A DNA stretch of 38,343 nt, taken from contig JAILES010000069.1 in assembly GCA_024687205.1 (NCBI GenBank), positions 1-38,343 of the forward strand. Direction: 5' to 3'. The position numbers and the translations under genes are program-made. This document shows positions 8,124-16,920 of the stretch, one piece after another (positions within the stretch are counted from its first letter, which is position 1; the number at the start of each line of letters is the position of its first letter). This DNA is from Lachnospiraceae bacterium. Lineage in GTDB: Bacteria > Bacillota > Clostridia > Lachnospirales > Lachnospiraceae. The notes beneath the pieces are model-generated. The model was not told where the DNA came from. It did not search any database and saw nothing but the letters and a program-made list of their open reading frames with translations.

Positions 8124-10247
8124 TTACTTCCCCTTTTTATATAAGAGTTTATTAAGGCTTACATATACTTCATTCTGCCAGTTTATGACAAAGCCCTCTG
8201 CCGCCAGTTCATCACTCCTGTCACGTCTTTTGACCTCCGAAGCTTTTACTGTCGTCGCTGCCCATACAGACGCTGCTTCATCAAGCTTATGTCTGAATAC
8301 GTTTTCCGTCACATCCGATTCTTTGCTGATCGTATCGGAGATCACACAGGGCAGACCGGCCGACTGGGCCTCAAGCAATACGAGAGGCAGGCCTTCATAT
8401 AATGAGGGAAGAAGGAATACATCCCCTGCCTGCATGAGCCTGTGTACATCGTTCCTTTCGCCGAGTCTTATGAGCTTACTCTCCAGACCCTTCTGTTTTA
8501 TCCGGGCATCAAATTCTTCTTCCATATCGCCGTAGCCTATATGCAGCAATACCGTATCCTTCCGGAGCTTTAATGCTTCCTCCAGTATATCGGTGAGGAA
8601 CAGCGGATTCTTCTGTGCGCTTATCCTTCCCACATGACAGATCACAAAGTTCTTTGAAAGCCCCAGTTCGGAACGCACGGTTTCCCTTACTTTTTCATCA
8701 TACGCGTATTTTTTTACATTTATCGGATAATGGACTATCAGCGTATCCTTGGCTTTTCTTCCGTACATATACTCAGCCGCTTCTTTCGAGCAGGCCACGC
8801 GTCCGTTTGAAATTAAGTTAAGAAGCGGTCTGCACATTCTGTGTATGCCTAAGTATTCTCCGCTGCTGTTGTGACTGTGTACCACAACGCGTCTTCCCAT
8901 AAGCCTTGCCGCCAGTGCAGTATATGCACAGGAAGCATGGACCACATTCATATACAGCGTCCTGTATTCCGGATGTGCTCTGAGCAGTTTCATCACTCCG
9001 AAGAAATGTTTCAGAGGGTGACGACCCTTTGCACTGATATAATGGATACGGGAATCGGCTGCCAGTATCTCTTCGCTGTCTGCCATTACTTTGAAATCAC
9101 AGAGAAAGTCGATCTTTCTTCCCTCCCTGTTCCTGAAGAGTTCCATCACGTAGGTTTCGAGCCCCGCATGCCTGTCTGCCATGCCGTATATAAGGATGCG
9201 TCCGGGATCGGGACAGTACTCTGCACTTTCTTCAAGTACTTCCGCAGGTACTCTTTCAACGGCGGTATACTTATCCCCCAGAAGACGTACCGTCAGATAA
9301 TAAAGCGTTTTCGAAAACAGGAACAGCCTTCTTAACAGTCTTACCTTTTTCTCCGGATATCCCTTGAGCATACCCATATAGATATTCGCATGAGACTGCT
9401 TTGCAAACTTAAGAAATGCTCTGCATGAAGGTGCAGCCAGAGCTGCCTGCCACAGTACCGACCAATATATCCTTGCCGCAGCGTATTTTTCAAAAAGGTC
9501 TGCAAAGCCCGGTGCTTCTTTCGCAATTACTTTATCAAGCTTTTCATAGAGTTCAAGACAGCGCAGCCTGTCGGAGCTGAACTTTGCCATAGCCGATGCA
9601 TCATGCTTAACTGCATAGCCGTAAAGCGTCCGCTTAAGATACAGCGTCTTTTCACTTAATGCTAAACAGCGGTAGGTAAAATCGAAATCCTCATAATAGG
9701 GATAGCCCTCTGCAAAACGGAGCTTGTTACTGTCCAGATATTTTTTTGAAATTAGTATATTATGGATTCCACCGAAATGTTCTGAATCAAAGAGGGCTTT
9801 TTTAAGCATATCCTCTTTGCTTACATCAACTGCGGTACACGCTGTATTTCCGGAGATATTCTTTGTATCATCATAGAGCATCACCCTGTCATAAATAAGG
9901 ATATCAAAGCCGCCCTGCGATACTTGATCCTTTATGGTCTTTACGTAATCCTCCGCACATATATCATCAATATCAAAGAAAGCAACATACTCCGCATCGC
10001 TGGCATCAAGCCCGGTATTTCTTGCTGCAGCGGCGCCGCCGTTTTCACGTCGTATCACTTTTATGTTCGGCCTACCGCTTTCTTCAGCCTCACGCAACAG
10101 TTTAGGACTGTCATCTGTAGAACCGTCATCCACAAACAAAAGACGGACATCTTCATCCGTCTGTTCAGCGAACATTTCCGTGAAATGCTTTATATACTCG
10201 GCACCGTTGTATACCGGCACTATTATATCTGTCCTGACTGTCGGCAT
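8124..10247 (-). CDS. Bifunctional GT2-GT4 glycosyltransferase fusion
   Basis: 707 residues with two catalytic modules. Residues 1 to about 310 are a GT2 (GT-A) domain: IIVPVYNGAEYI, DDGSTDDS at 40-47, ENGGAAAARNTGL and the metal-binding DIDD at 92-95. Residues about 346-700 are a GT4 (GT-B) domain: LETYVMELF in the first lobe, VHSHNSS, VGRISAQKNP and the E-x7-E motif (E618 and E626) in LPSLYEGLPLVLLEA. Such a fusion would add two successive sugars to one acceptor; donors are not identifiable by eye. The next gene begins two bases after its stop. No frameshift is evident in the linker (about 310-345), so this is a true fusion in this genome. Confidence 0.88.
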   Translation of the reverse strand: MPTVRTDIIVPVYNGAEYIKHFTEMFAEQTDEDVRLLFVDDGSTDDSPKLLREAEESGRPNIKVIRRENGGAAAARNTGLDASDAEYVAFFDIDDICAEDYVKTIKDQVSQGGFDILIYDRVMLYDDTKNISGNTACTAVDVSKEDMLKKALFDSEHFGGIHNILISKKYLDSNKLRFAEGYPYYEDFDFTYRCLALSEKTLYLKRTLYGYAVKHDASAMAKFSSDRLRCLELYEKLDKVIAKEAPGFADLFEKYAAARIYWSVLWQAALAAPSCRAFLKFAKQSHANIYMGMLKGYPEKKVRLLRRLFLFSKTLYYLTVRLLGDKYTAVERVPAEVLEESAEYCPDPGRILIYGMADRHAGLETYVMELFRNREGRKIDFLCDFKVMADSEEILAADSRIHYISAKGRHPLKHFFGVMKLLRAHPEYRTLYMNVVHASCAYTALAARLMGRRVVVHSHNSSGEYLGIHRMCRPLLNLISNGRVACSKEAAEYMYGRKAKDTLIVHYPINVKKYAYDEKVRETVRSELGLSKNFVICHVGRISAQKNPLFLTDILEEALKLRKDTVLLHIGYGDMEEEFDARIKQKGLESKLIRLGERNDVHRLMQAGDVFLLPSLYEGLPLVLLEAQSAGLPCVISDTISKESDVTENVFRHKLDEAASVWAATTVKASEVKRRDRSDELAAEGFVINWQNEVYVSLNKLLYKKGK

Positions 10248-10601
10248 TTATGTTTCTTCCTCTTTGGCCCCGCTCTCAAGTTTTTTCAATGCTTCCTCGC
10301 CGACGTAAAGTTTAAACTGCGCTTCCAGTCTCGAAAAGCGCAGTGCCTGCGTAAAGCAGTGCAGCAGCAGGAAAAAGATGATCACCAGATATACGAGATT
10401 GACCGGTGACTGCACACCGATAAGATCCGCAAGGCTTATGGCTATCTGAGGCCATATGCTTAAGACCACGCACATCAGTGCAAGTATTATCCAGAACATG
10501 GTGTCATATAACTGGACACGTGCCTTTTTGAGCGCTCTTATCACAAATATCAGACTGCCTGCCGATGATACCATCAGTAGTATTCTCAATGCTGCCGGCA
10601 T
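10248..10601 (-). CDS. DUF2304 family small membrane protein
   Basis: 117 residues with three hydrophobic segments (about 5-20, 34-55, 65-88) and an amphipathic charged tail (about 89-117), matching DUF2304 proteins. These are usually found next to DPM1-like GT2 enzymes, as here: the GT2 gene ends 13 bases upstream. SD AAGGAGAG precedes the ATG at 10601. The partnership suggests a membrane anchor or helper for a polyprenyl-phosphate sugar synthase; this is inference, and the molecular role is not established. Confidence 0.8.
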   Translation of the reverse strand: MPAALRILLMVSSAGSLIFVIRALKKARVQLYDTMFWIILALMCVVLSIWPQIAISLADLIGVQSPVNLVYLVIIFFLLLHCFTQALRFSRLEAQFKLYVGEEALKKLESGAKEEET

Positions 10602-10614
10602 AGTATCTCTCCTT

Positions 10615-11310
10615 TCATCTCAGCCACTGCATAACAAGTATCGAAGTACACATCCTGAACATATAAGCTAAAGATCCCGTCATGTCCAGATAACTCTTTC
10701 CGCTTATACGTTCATTCATTTCAACCTGCACTTCCGCGATCTTCACCTTATGGTGTGCGAAATATGCAAGCATATCCGGTTCGGGAGAAAAGTGGGTTGA
10801 ACTCACATACTTCTCCATTACATGCCTGTCAAAAAGCCTCATACCCGAAGTAGGATCCGCAATTTTAACGCCGCCGCTTATACCTATGCAGGCGCTTATG
10901 ATCCTGCTGCCCAGACCCTTTGCTCCGAAACCGCGCTTTGTATTTTTAAAACGTGAACCTATCACAATGCCGGCTTTTTCATTCTTTGCTGTCTTCAGCA
11001 TTTTACTTACGGACTTTTCATCATGCTGGCCGTCGGCATCAAACTGCATGCAGTATGCGTATCCGTGACGTATCGCATATTTCATTCCGGTCCTTACAGC
11101 CTCTGCCAGCCCCAGATTGACCCTGTGTCCGGCCACCGGGACTCCGAGTCCTTTGCATATGGCGGCTGTATCGTCTTCGGAACCGTCGTCGATCACCAGC
11201 AGATCCGTATCCGGCAGTTCTTTTTTAAGGCGCCCTATCACTTCTGCAATATTGCCCGCTTCATTCCAGGCCGGGATCATTATGAGCAGCCTGTCCCCGT
11301 TACTTACCAT
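10615..11310 (-). CDS. DPM1-like GT2 glycosyltransferase (polyprenyl-phosphate sugar synthase candidate)
   Basis: 231 residues, the compact length of dolichyl/polyprenyl-phosphate mannose or glucose synthases without a membrane domain. Motifs: MIPAWNEAGNIAEVI, VIDDGSEDDT, NLGLAEAVRTGMKYA, QFDADGQHD (catalytic DxD region), GSRFK and DPTSGMRLFDR. Enzymes of this type charge a polyisoprenyl phosphate with one sugar, which a GT-C enzyme then uses on the outside of the membrane. The adjacent DUF2304 gene supports this assignment. The ATG at 11310 overlaps the stop of the upstream GT2 gene by 7 bases. The sugar donor cannot be told. Confidence 0.85.
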   Translation of the reverse strand: MVSNGDRLLIMIPAWNEAGNIAEVIGRLKKELPDTDLLVIDDGSEDDTAAICKGLGVPVAGHRVNLGLAEAVRTGMKYAIRHGYAYCMQFDADGQHDEKSVSKMLKTAKNEKAGIVIGSRFKNTKRGFGAKGLGSRIISACIGISGGVKIADPTSGMRLFDRHVMEKYVSSTHFSPEPDMLAYFAHHKVKIAEVQVEMNERISGKSYLDMTGSLAYMFRMCTSILVMQWLR

Positions 11311-12335
11311 TTTATATCCTTCTTAAGTGTTCCTATCATAAATTTATATCCCGCAAGAAAAGGTCCGAAGAGCTTAAGCCCGTAGATCAGGCGCATCACA
11401 GAAAGCTTCAGGTTTGCTTTCCTGTGTGACAGACTGTACTTAATCCCGATGTAAGAATTTCTCCTCCAGCCCGGAAACTCCTTATCCATAAAAGCTTCAT
11501 TCTTATGCATCGTTTTTCTCAGATCCAGCTTTTTGTCAGCCGAGAGCCTATAGGTAAATGAGATGCACAGATGCAGGAAAGCCGCCGCCTGCAGATACTC
11601 ATCAAGTTCCGGCGCATCTTTTTTATATATGGCATGCAGCTCCCTCATCGCTTTATATACGCCGGGGACCAGTGAAGCATCCACCGTGTTCATAACGGAA
11701 TCCCTTCGTACCATATAGCGTATAAGGGATCTTTTTACAAAGGCAACCACACCGGCATTGATATAGATAAGCTGGGCAAACATCATATCATCCAGCACTC
11801 CGGGTATGCACTCAAGCTCGCCCATCTTTTTTATCACTGACGCCCTGAACAGCTTATTCCACAGGGCTGTATTCACTTCGGTTAAAAGCCCGGGTTCCTT
11901 TCGTATATCAAAGGATGCATAAGGAATTGATATCATCTCCCTGGAATAGGCTTTACCGCTCTCTTCATCCACGCGGTCAAAACCGCAGACTGCTATATCG
12001 GCATCATAATTCTTCGCCGCAGTGTACAGAGCTTTTGCATAATTCCTGCTGACATAATCATCGGGATCCACAAAAGCAATGTATTCACCTTTGGCAGCTT
12101 TGATCCCGTCTTTTCTTGCCTTCCATACACCTTCGTTTTTTTTGTCTATGATTACTATGCGTTCGCCGTATTTTTCTTTATATTCCCTGAGTATGGACAG
12201 GCTGTTATCGGGAGAACCGTCATTTATGCAGATGAGTTCAAGCCCTTCAAGAGTCTGATGCAGCAGTGAATCCAGACATCTCTTAAGATATGCTTCCACT
12301 TTGTAGCAGGGGATTATGATACTTATTCTATACAT
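11304..12335 (-). CDS. Family 2 glycosyltransferase
   Basis: 343 residues. N-terminal GT-A fold: ISIIIPCYKVEAYLKRCLDS, CINDGSPDNS, KNEGVWKARKDGI and FVDPDDYVS (metal-binding acidic motif). The C-terminal part is a helical region seen in capsule and EPS GT2 enzymes. SD AGGAAG precedes the ATG at 12335. It is first in a tightly packed run of six glycan genes (12335 down to 5621). The gene upstream (CAP protein) ends 41 bases away, so the two may be co-transcribed. Donor and acceptor are unknown. Confidence 0.87.
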   Translation of the reverse strand: MYRISIIIPCYKVEAYLKRCLDSLLHQTLEGLELICINDGSPDNSLSILREYKEKYGERIVIIDKKNEGVWKARKDGIKAAKGEYIAFVDPDDYVSRNYAKALYTAAKNYDADIAVCGFDRVDEESGKAYSREMISIPYASFDIRKEPGLLTEVNTALWNKLFRASVIKKMGELECIPGVLDDMMFAQLIYINAGVVAFVKRSLIRYMVRRDSVMNTVDASLVPGVYKAMRELHAIYKKDAPELDEYLQAAAFLHLCISFTYRLSADKKLDLRKTMHKNEAFMDKEFPGWRRNSYIGIKYSLSHRKANLKLSVMRLIYGLKLFGPFLAGYKFMIGTLKKDIKW

Positions 12336-12376
12336 AAGTCTTTCTTCCTGTCATCAGTCTCTCTATGACTATCCTT

Positions 12377-14938
12377 CTAAGGTGTTATATCCACCGTTAT
12401 GGTATATCTCTGATCATTTACGATGGCCGTAACCTGTGCGCTCTGTCCGCCGGCTTCCTCTGCCGCCGTTATCTTTACTTTATTGGCTTTGCTTAACTGC
12501 GTAAGCTCTACGGCTGCTCCGCTGCTCTTCTCCCATACAACAGGGGTATAGCTGCTTACGTTCTTTAAAGTGACCGTCTTTGTTTTCCCGGCAGCTATGC
12601 TTATCTGTTCTTTGAGCTTCGGCAGCTTAACCTTTATCGTAGCGGTATATTTCGCAACAGTATATTTATCCGCATACTTGCCCTTTCCGCCTATCGTACA
12701 GCTGACTTTTACCGTACCGCTCTTCATTCCGTTTGCCTTAACACAGGAGGTATTGCAATCGTTCTGACAATTTGAGATCGTGCAGTCGCATATAACGGCA
12801 ACATCCTTCTTCTTTTCGGGAACCGAAAAGTTCACGGTATAGTCTTCGCAGGCTATTCCGCTCACATAGTTACAGCAGATAAACGTCTGCCCTTCGTAGG
12901 TGAGGTCGGCCTTCTTGCCGTCTGCAGCAGTAAATTTGAATACGGGCTTTTCTATGGTCACTTCAAGCGCCGTCTTTTCAACATTCTGCCCGTTTTCGTT
13001 TACATATCCGACGACTTTGACCTTCCCGGCTTTCTTTCCTGTCAGAACACCTTTCTTGTTGACGCCGGCCACACCCGGGGCTGATTTTTCGGTTATCTTA
13101 AACTTTGAGTAAGTGATCCCTCCTCCGGTCTGCTCACTCATTATCTCACCAATCTTAAGTTTTCCCTTGACCGCAAGCTTGAGCACTCCCACTTCTTCGC
13201 TGATATCATCGGCCGGTTCTTCCTCGTCATCCAGTTTGCCGATAAGTGAAACTATGTTATTTTTAATGCTATCAGAGCCCCAATCATTATAAGTTATATT
13301 GATAACATCTCCCTTGCCGTCCACATAGGCTGTAGTCGGCATCAGATTAGTGTCGGATTTTTTATAATTGTGTATCTCGCTATACATACTCCTCGGGGCG
13401 CCGCTCCAGGAGGCACATTTGATCGCTTTGTTGATCTCCCGCTTAGAATAGAACTCCTTAATATCACTCTCAGTATTGTTCTTGATGTCAAATACGTAAA
13501 AGTCCATCTTGCCGCCTGTTTTCGGAACCAGCTTTGATACGGCCCTCAGCGCCATTGTACAGAAGTTACATGACGATACTCCCGCAAACATGACCAGCTT
13601 GGGCTTTCCGTCGTCTCCGTCATATTTAACTGTCTCACCGCTTACTATATCGGTAAAGCTGAAATCATATCCGCCCAGGTTTAGCTTTTCTTTTTCTTCT
13701 TCGCCTGAAGAAGGCTTAATGTTTGCATAACTGTCAAAGTTTACCTTATAAGAAAAGGATGCATCATTTCCTTCCTTATCTTTTACACCGGAAACAGTTA
13801 CAGTGTAATCTCCGCTGTACTGCTGCATTTGGTTGTATGCCGGACGGAAAATGATACAATTAGGCACACCATAGTATTGTGTGTTGATCTTAAAGTAATT
13901 ACTGGCACTTGTTACAATAGGATCATTGCTTCCGCTGAATTCCCATGTCACGCCGTCACTCTCACGCTTAAGCGTAACCTTTGCCTCCCCGACAGACGTA
14001 TACTTATCGGGATTGAGAGTTACTGACCAGGGGGTACTCACAGTAAAAGTATCGCTCAGATTATAGCCCGATGCAGGCCATGCTATCACATCATAATCAC
14101 CATTATCCCCGGTAGTGACATTATCGCCGAACACTTTTACAGAAGTATAATATTTTGAATTATTATTTGCCGTACCGATCCCGGTAGTTTTAAGCGAGGG
14201 GTATAACAGCCATCTTCTGTGTCCGAGAGTCATGAGGTTGCTTGAACTGTCATCCCTCATCTGACCTTGGATCGCGGTTTTCAGGACATTTGCGCCCGTA
14301 CTGTCCGTACAATATGAAATATTGCTCGAGCCTGTCGCCTTATACCCTTTTTCATAATCTTCATCGCTCATTCCTTCGGGCTTAGGCGGTTCATGGCTCA
14401 GTCCCGTATCATTCATTGCAAGTACCAAAGCCCCGTATGCGGCATCCGTGGCAGCTTCATCACTCCATGTGACCTCGGTAAGCCCCGCTGCCTTGCGGTA
14501 ATAATTGATCCAGCCGAGTACATTAGCCTTGGCATCCTCGCTCAGCTTAGCTATCTTGTAACTTTCCGCAGTAACATCCGGCTTCTGCTCATAAATGGAC
14601 GAGACCTTCTTTATGGAATCATAATATCCTGCCAGCTGCTCTTTGCTGGGTTTTTCTGCGGATATAAAGCCAGTTTTTTTATCCGTAACAGTACCGTAAA
14701 AAGACAGATTGCCATCTTCCCCGGCTGATACCTCTGCTTCATATGCGACAGGCTCACCGCTCATGAAACTGTCTTCTTCCGTCATCACACTTTCATCGGG
14801 ATCTGTCACTTCCTCTTCGCATATGACCTCCTCGGTCTCGCCTGTAAGCTCCTGATCTTCTTCAGCGTTTGCATACTGCCCGAAACAGCCAAACAGCATA
14901 ACTGCCGACATGATCAGTCCAAATACTCTTCTCTTCAT
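12377..14938 (-). CDS. Secreted CAP (SCP/PR1-like) protein with thioredoxin-like and Ig-like domains
   Basis: 853 residues from the ATG at 14938, chosen for the strong AGGAGG six bases upstream and because it begins a clean signal peptide (cleavage after about ANA, residue 25). An acidic linker leads to a CAP domain (about 130-300; INYYRKAAGL, GLSHEP, GHRRWLL at 239-245). A thioredoxin-like domain follows (about 418-570) with a CNFC active-site motif at 457-460 and a cis-Pro loop MPTT near 533-536. Then come Ig-like segments with a cluster of Cys at roughly 675-725 (FICCNY, ICDCTISNCQNDCNTSC) and a final Lys-rich Ig-like domain. The role may be extracellular, redox-linked surface maintenance or adhesion (inference). 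Several N-X-S/T sequons (for example NIS, NVT, NNT, NIT) are present. The combination of CAP and CxxC domain is uncommon. Confidence 0.8.
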   Translation of the reverse strand: MKRRVFGLIMSAVMLFGCFGQYANAEEDQELTGETEEVICEEEVTDPDESVMTEEDSFMSGEPVAYEAEVSAGEDGNLSFYGTVTDKKTGFISAEKPSKEQLAGYYDSIKKVSSIYEQKPDVTAESYKIAKLSEDAKANVLGWINYYRKAAGLTEVTWSDEAATDAAYGALVLAMNDTGLSHEPPKPEGMSDEDYEKGYKATGSSNISYCTDSTGANVLKTAIQGQMRDDSSSNLMTLGHRRWLLYPSLKTTGIGTANNNSKYYTSVKVFGDNVTTGDNGDYDVIAWPASGYNLSDTFTVSTPWSVTLNPDKYTSVGEAKVTLKRESDGVTWEFSGSNDPIVTSASNYFKINTQYYGVPNCIIFRPAYNQMQQYSGDYTVTVSGVKDKEGNDASFSYKVNFDSYANIKPSSGEEEKEKLNLGGYDFSFTDIVSGETVKYDGDDGKPKLVMFAGVSSCNFCTMALRAVSKLVPKTGGKMDFYVFDIKNNTESDIKEFYSKREINKAIKCASWSGAPRSMYSEIHNYKKSDTNLMPTTAYVDGKGDVINITYNDWGSDSIKNNIVSLIGKLDDEEEPADDISEEVGVLKLAVKGKLKIGEIMSEQTGGGITYSKFKITEKSAPGVAGVNKKGVLTGKKAGKVKVVGYVNENGQNVEKTALEVTIEKPVFKFTAADGKKADLTYEGQTFICCNYVSGIACEDYTVNFSVPEKKKDVAVICDCTISNCQNDCNTSCVKANGMKSGTVKVSCTIGGKGKYADKYTVAKYTATIKVKLPKLKEQISIAAGKTKTVTLKNVSSYTPVVWEKSSGAAVELTQLSKANKVKITAAEEAGGQSAQVTAIVNDQRYTITVDITP

Positions 14939-15064
14939 ATTTAACCTCCTGTTGTATATAAAAATCTCTCTCCATGAAGCCTGATCATTTTCCCGAACGT
15001 CTCTTCCCATAGTCCGGCCTGTCAATTCAGCCATGATCACAAATGCTTATCTTTATCTGCTCCT

Positions 15065-16657
15065 TCAGCTCAGCTCATACCAGTCCGACATATAGATCTC
15101 GTCACCGCGATAAAAGGACAGGCAGAGATTTCTTGCCTCCCAGCCCATGAGCTTATCTTTGCACAGTATCTTGGGACGTCCCTGTGAATTCATTTCCGTA
15201 AGTCCCGCTTCCAGGTGGAAATATACGTCATTCTTATCCTGACATACCTGCATGAAGGTGATCCCTCTTACAGGCTCTGCCGGTGCAAGCACAAGAGATT
15301 CTTCGTTTTTTCTTCCTATCTCGGACAGAGTGTTGTCGATATTTCTTTCCAGACTCCGGGCATCCGTAACAGTCTGCTCCTTATCCGTTATTCTCAAAGT
15401 CCAGGAACCGCTGCCCTGCACGGCCTGCGTCATGCCGAAGTCAAAACCGGATATGGATGTTACCGGAGCTGATACCGTGGCTGTTATCTGCGACATAAAT
15501 GTATCTGCAGCCGTCGGTGTAACCGTCGGTATTTCTGCCGATGTAACAGTCCCTATCTCTGTCGGTGATACATTCGATGTAACCGTCGGTATCTCTGCCG
15601 GTGATACATTCGATGCAACACTCGGTATTTCTGACGCTGATACATTCGATGCAACAGCAGGTATCTCCGGCGGCAATACAGGCGACGCTGTTACAGCCGG
15701 CGCAATCGATGCCGCAGCAGGTACCGGCGTTGCTGCCGCTGCTGTCCCTGCCATACTCCGTACATCACTGCCCAGCAGACAGAAATGGTATGAATCCACG
15801 ATGTCCTTGGCCATCTTTAAACCCAGGTTGGTCCACTCTCTGCAGCATTTGATAGCATTCAGCTTATCTCCGGCTTCGATCATATTCACCAGTTCCAGTC
15901 TCTGCTCTGCCGAAAGCTTTGCTGCTTCCTCTTTCAGGTATTCAGCATAAAGCCTTGGATTGTCATAGCCGGTATTCTGTGTTACGGTTGCTCCGACATT
16001 CTGCGTTACGGGTACTGCGGCATTTGGCTTTGCCACCGCCGGCTTTATTACTGCGATATTACCTGTCTGCCTTACCCTGTCCAGATCATCTCTGAGCATA
16101 TTCAGATCCCCGGCAGGCAGTCCGGTAACGCGAAGTTCCGATTCTGCTCCGTACTCATTTCTGAAAACAAATATCGTAGCGGCAGCTCCGGGATTCTTAT
16201 ATCCCGCATAATTTCTGCAGGCATATGTTGCCGTGCCGCCTCCCCTGTATGTAGCAGTCACTGCAGATGAATCAACCGTAAGAACAACCATGACACTCGG
16301 ATCCGGCCGCTTTATGAGCTTTATCGTAATGACCACCCCTGCAATGAAGGTAAGCGCCGCTACCGGAAAAGCCAGCGGATAGAGAACATAAAACATGATA
16401 TACATCACAACGTAAGGCAGGACAAAGCATAAGGATATCGCAGTTGCCACATATATGACCACCTTATAATAAGTAAACACCCTCTGAGGATGGTATACAT
16501 GTTTATTCGGATAAAAATCCGCAGGTCTTGCATTTTCAGAACCGCCGATCGCCCGTATAATAAACATTACGATCACGGAATAAAACAAAACTGCCGGAAT
16601 AAAACCGGTCATCACATGCAAAATGATCTGTGCTATATCCCGTATACTATATCCCAT
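15065..16657 (-). CDS. Membrane protein with L7/L12 C-terminal-like domain and 12-residue repeat linker
   Basis: 530 residues from the ATG at 16657; a TTG start 13 codons upstream is less likely. Hydrophobic segments lie at about 8-37, 65-90 and 92-115, followed by a soluble domain with a TYRGGGTATYACRNY strand pattern. Residues about 243-290 (EQRLELVNMI..., AIKCCREWTNLGLKMAKDIV) resemble the C-terminal domain of ribosomal protein bL12, a ClpS-like fold that occurs in various bacterial membrane proteins. Residues 331-382 are a Ser/Thr/Pro/Ala linker of 12-residue repeats (EIPxVxSNVSxx), three full and two partial copies. The C-terminal domain (about 400-530) is unrecognised. Function unknown. 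A -10 TATAAT at 16881-16886 and three 53-bp repeats lie in its 5' region. Confidence 0.75.
   Translation of the reverse strand: MGYSIRDIAQIILHVMTGFIPAVLFYSVIVMFIIRAIGGSENARPADFYPNKHVYHPQRVFTYYKVVIYVATAISLCFVLPYVVMYIMFYVLYPLAFPVAALTFIAGVVITIKLIKRPDPSVMVVLTVDSSAVTATYRGGGTATYACRNYAGYKNPGAAATIFVFRNEYGAESELRVTGLPAGDLNMLRDDLDRVRQTGNIAVIKPAVAKPNAAVPVTQNVGATVTQNTGYDNPRLYAEYLKEEAAKLSAEQRLELVNMIEAGDKLNAIKCCREWTNLGLKMAKDIVDSYHFCLLGSDVRSMAGTAAAATPVPAAASIAPAVTASPVLPPEIPAVASNVSASEIPSVASNVSPAEIPTVTSNVSPTEIGTVTSAEIPTVTPTAADTFMSQITATVSAPVTSISGFDFGMTQAVQGSGSWTLRITDKEQTVTDARSLERNIDNTLSEIGRKNEESLVLAPAEPVRGITFMQVCQDKNDVYFHLEAGLTEMNSQGRPKILCKDKLMGWEARNLCLSFYRGDEIYMSDWYELS
15512..15667 (-). repeat. In-frame tandem repeat encoding a Ser/Thr/Ala/Pro linker
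   Basis: Within the L7/L12-like membrane protein gene. The 36-base unit encodes EIPxVxSNVSxx: EIPAVASNVSAS, EIPSVASNVSPA, EIPTVTSNVSPT, then degenerate EIGTVTSA and EIPTVTPTA. Each full copy carries one N-V-S sequon. Likely to vary in copy number between strains (inference). Confidence 0.85.
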
Positions 16658-16681
16658 ATGATACTCTCTTCCGTCCCCGTC

Positions 16682-16840
16682 TTTGCTTGACTGCAACTCA
16701 TGCTTTTCTGATTCAAGTCATATCTTCTGCTTGTTTTGCTTGACCGCAATTCGCATTTCTCCGTTCTGAGTCACATCCTCTGCTTGTTTTGTTTGACCGC
16801 ATTCCACATTTTCCTGATTTGAATCACATATTTCTCTGTT
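16682..16840. repeat. Three 53-bp imperfect tandem repeats in the 5' region of the L7/L12-like gene
   Basis: Units begin at 16682, 16735 and 16788, each opening with TTTGCTTGAC or TTTGTTTGAC, then a Y-rich tract, and ending in TCACATcctCTG-like sequence. The period of 53 is not a multiple of three and stops break the frames, so the repeat is not coding. It lies between the -10 at 16881-16886 and the ATG at 16657, that is, in the presumed untranslated leader. Confidence 0.8.
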
Positions 16841-16880
16841 TTGACTTCAATTTAACATCTATACACAAAAACTCTTATAT

Positions 16881-16886
16881 ATTATA
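16881..16886 (-). promoter_or_regulatory. Perfect -10 box for the L7/L12-like membrane protein gene
   Basis: TATAAT on the minus strand; no good -35 is found at 16-18 bases, so the promoter is either weak, activator-dependent or not real. It would give a leader of about 217 bases carrying the 53-bp repeats. Confidence 0.4.
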
Positions 16887-16920
16887 CCTTGTCAGCGACC
16901 AAATGAGAAGCCGTAACTTG

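Noticed and set aside
16658..16696. TTG start extending the L7/L12-like protein by 13 residues
   Set aside because: The extension is charged, contains no feature, falls in the repeat leader and lacks a good SD; the ATG at 16657 precedes the first membrane helix directly.
16682..16840. CRISPR array
   Set aside because: The 53-bp units are contiguous imperfect tandem repeats without unique spacers, and no cas gene is near.
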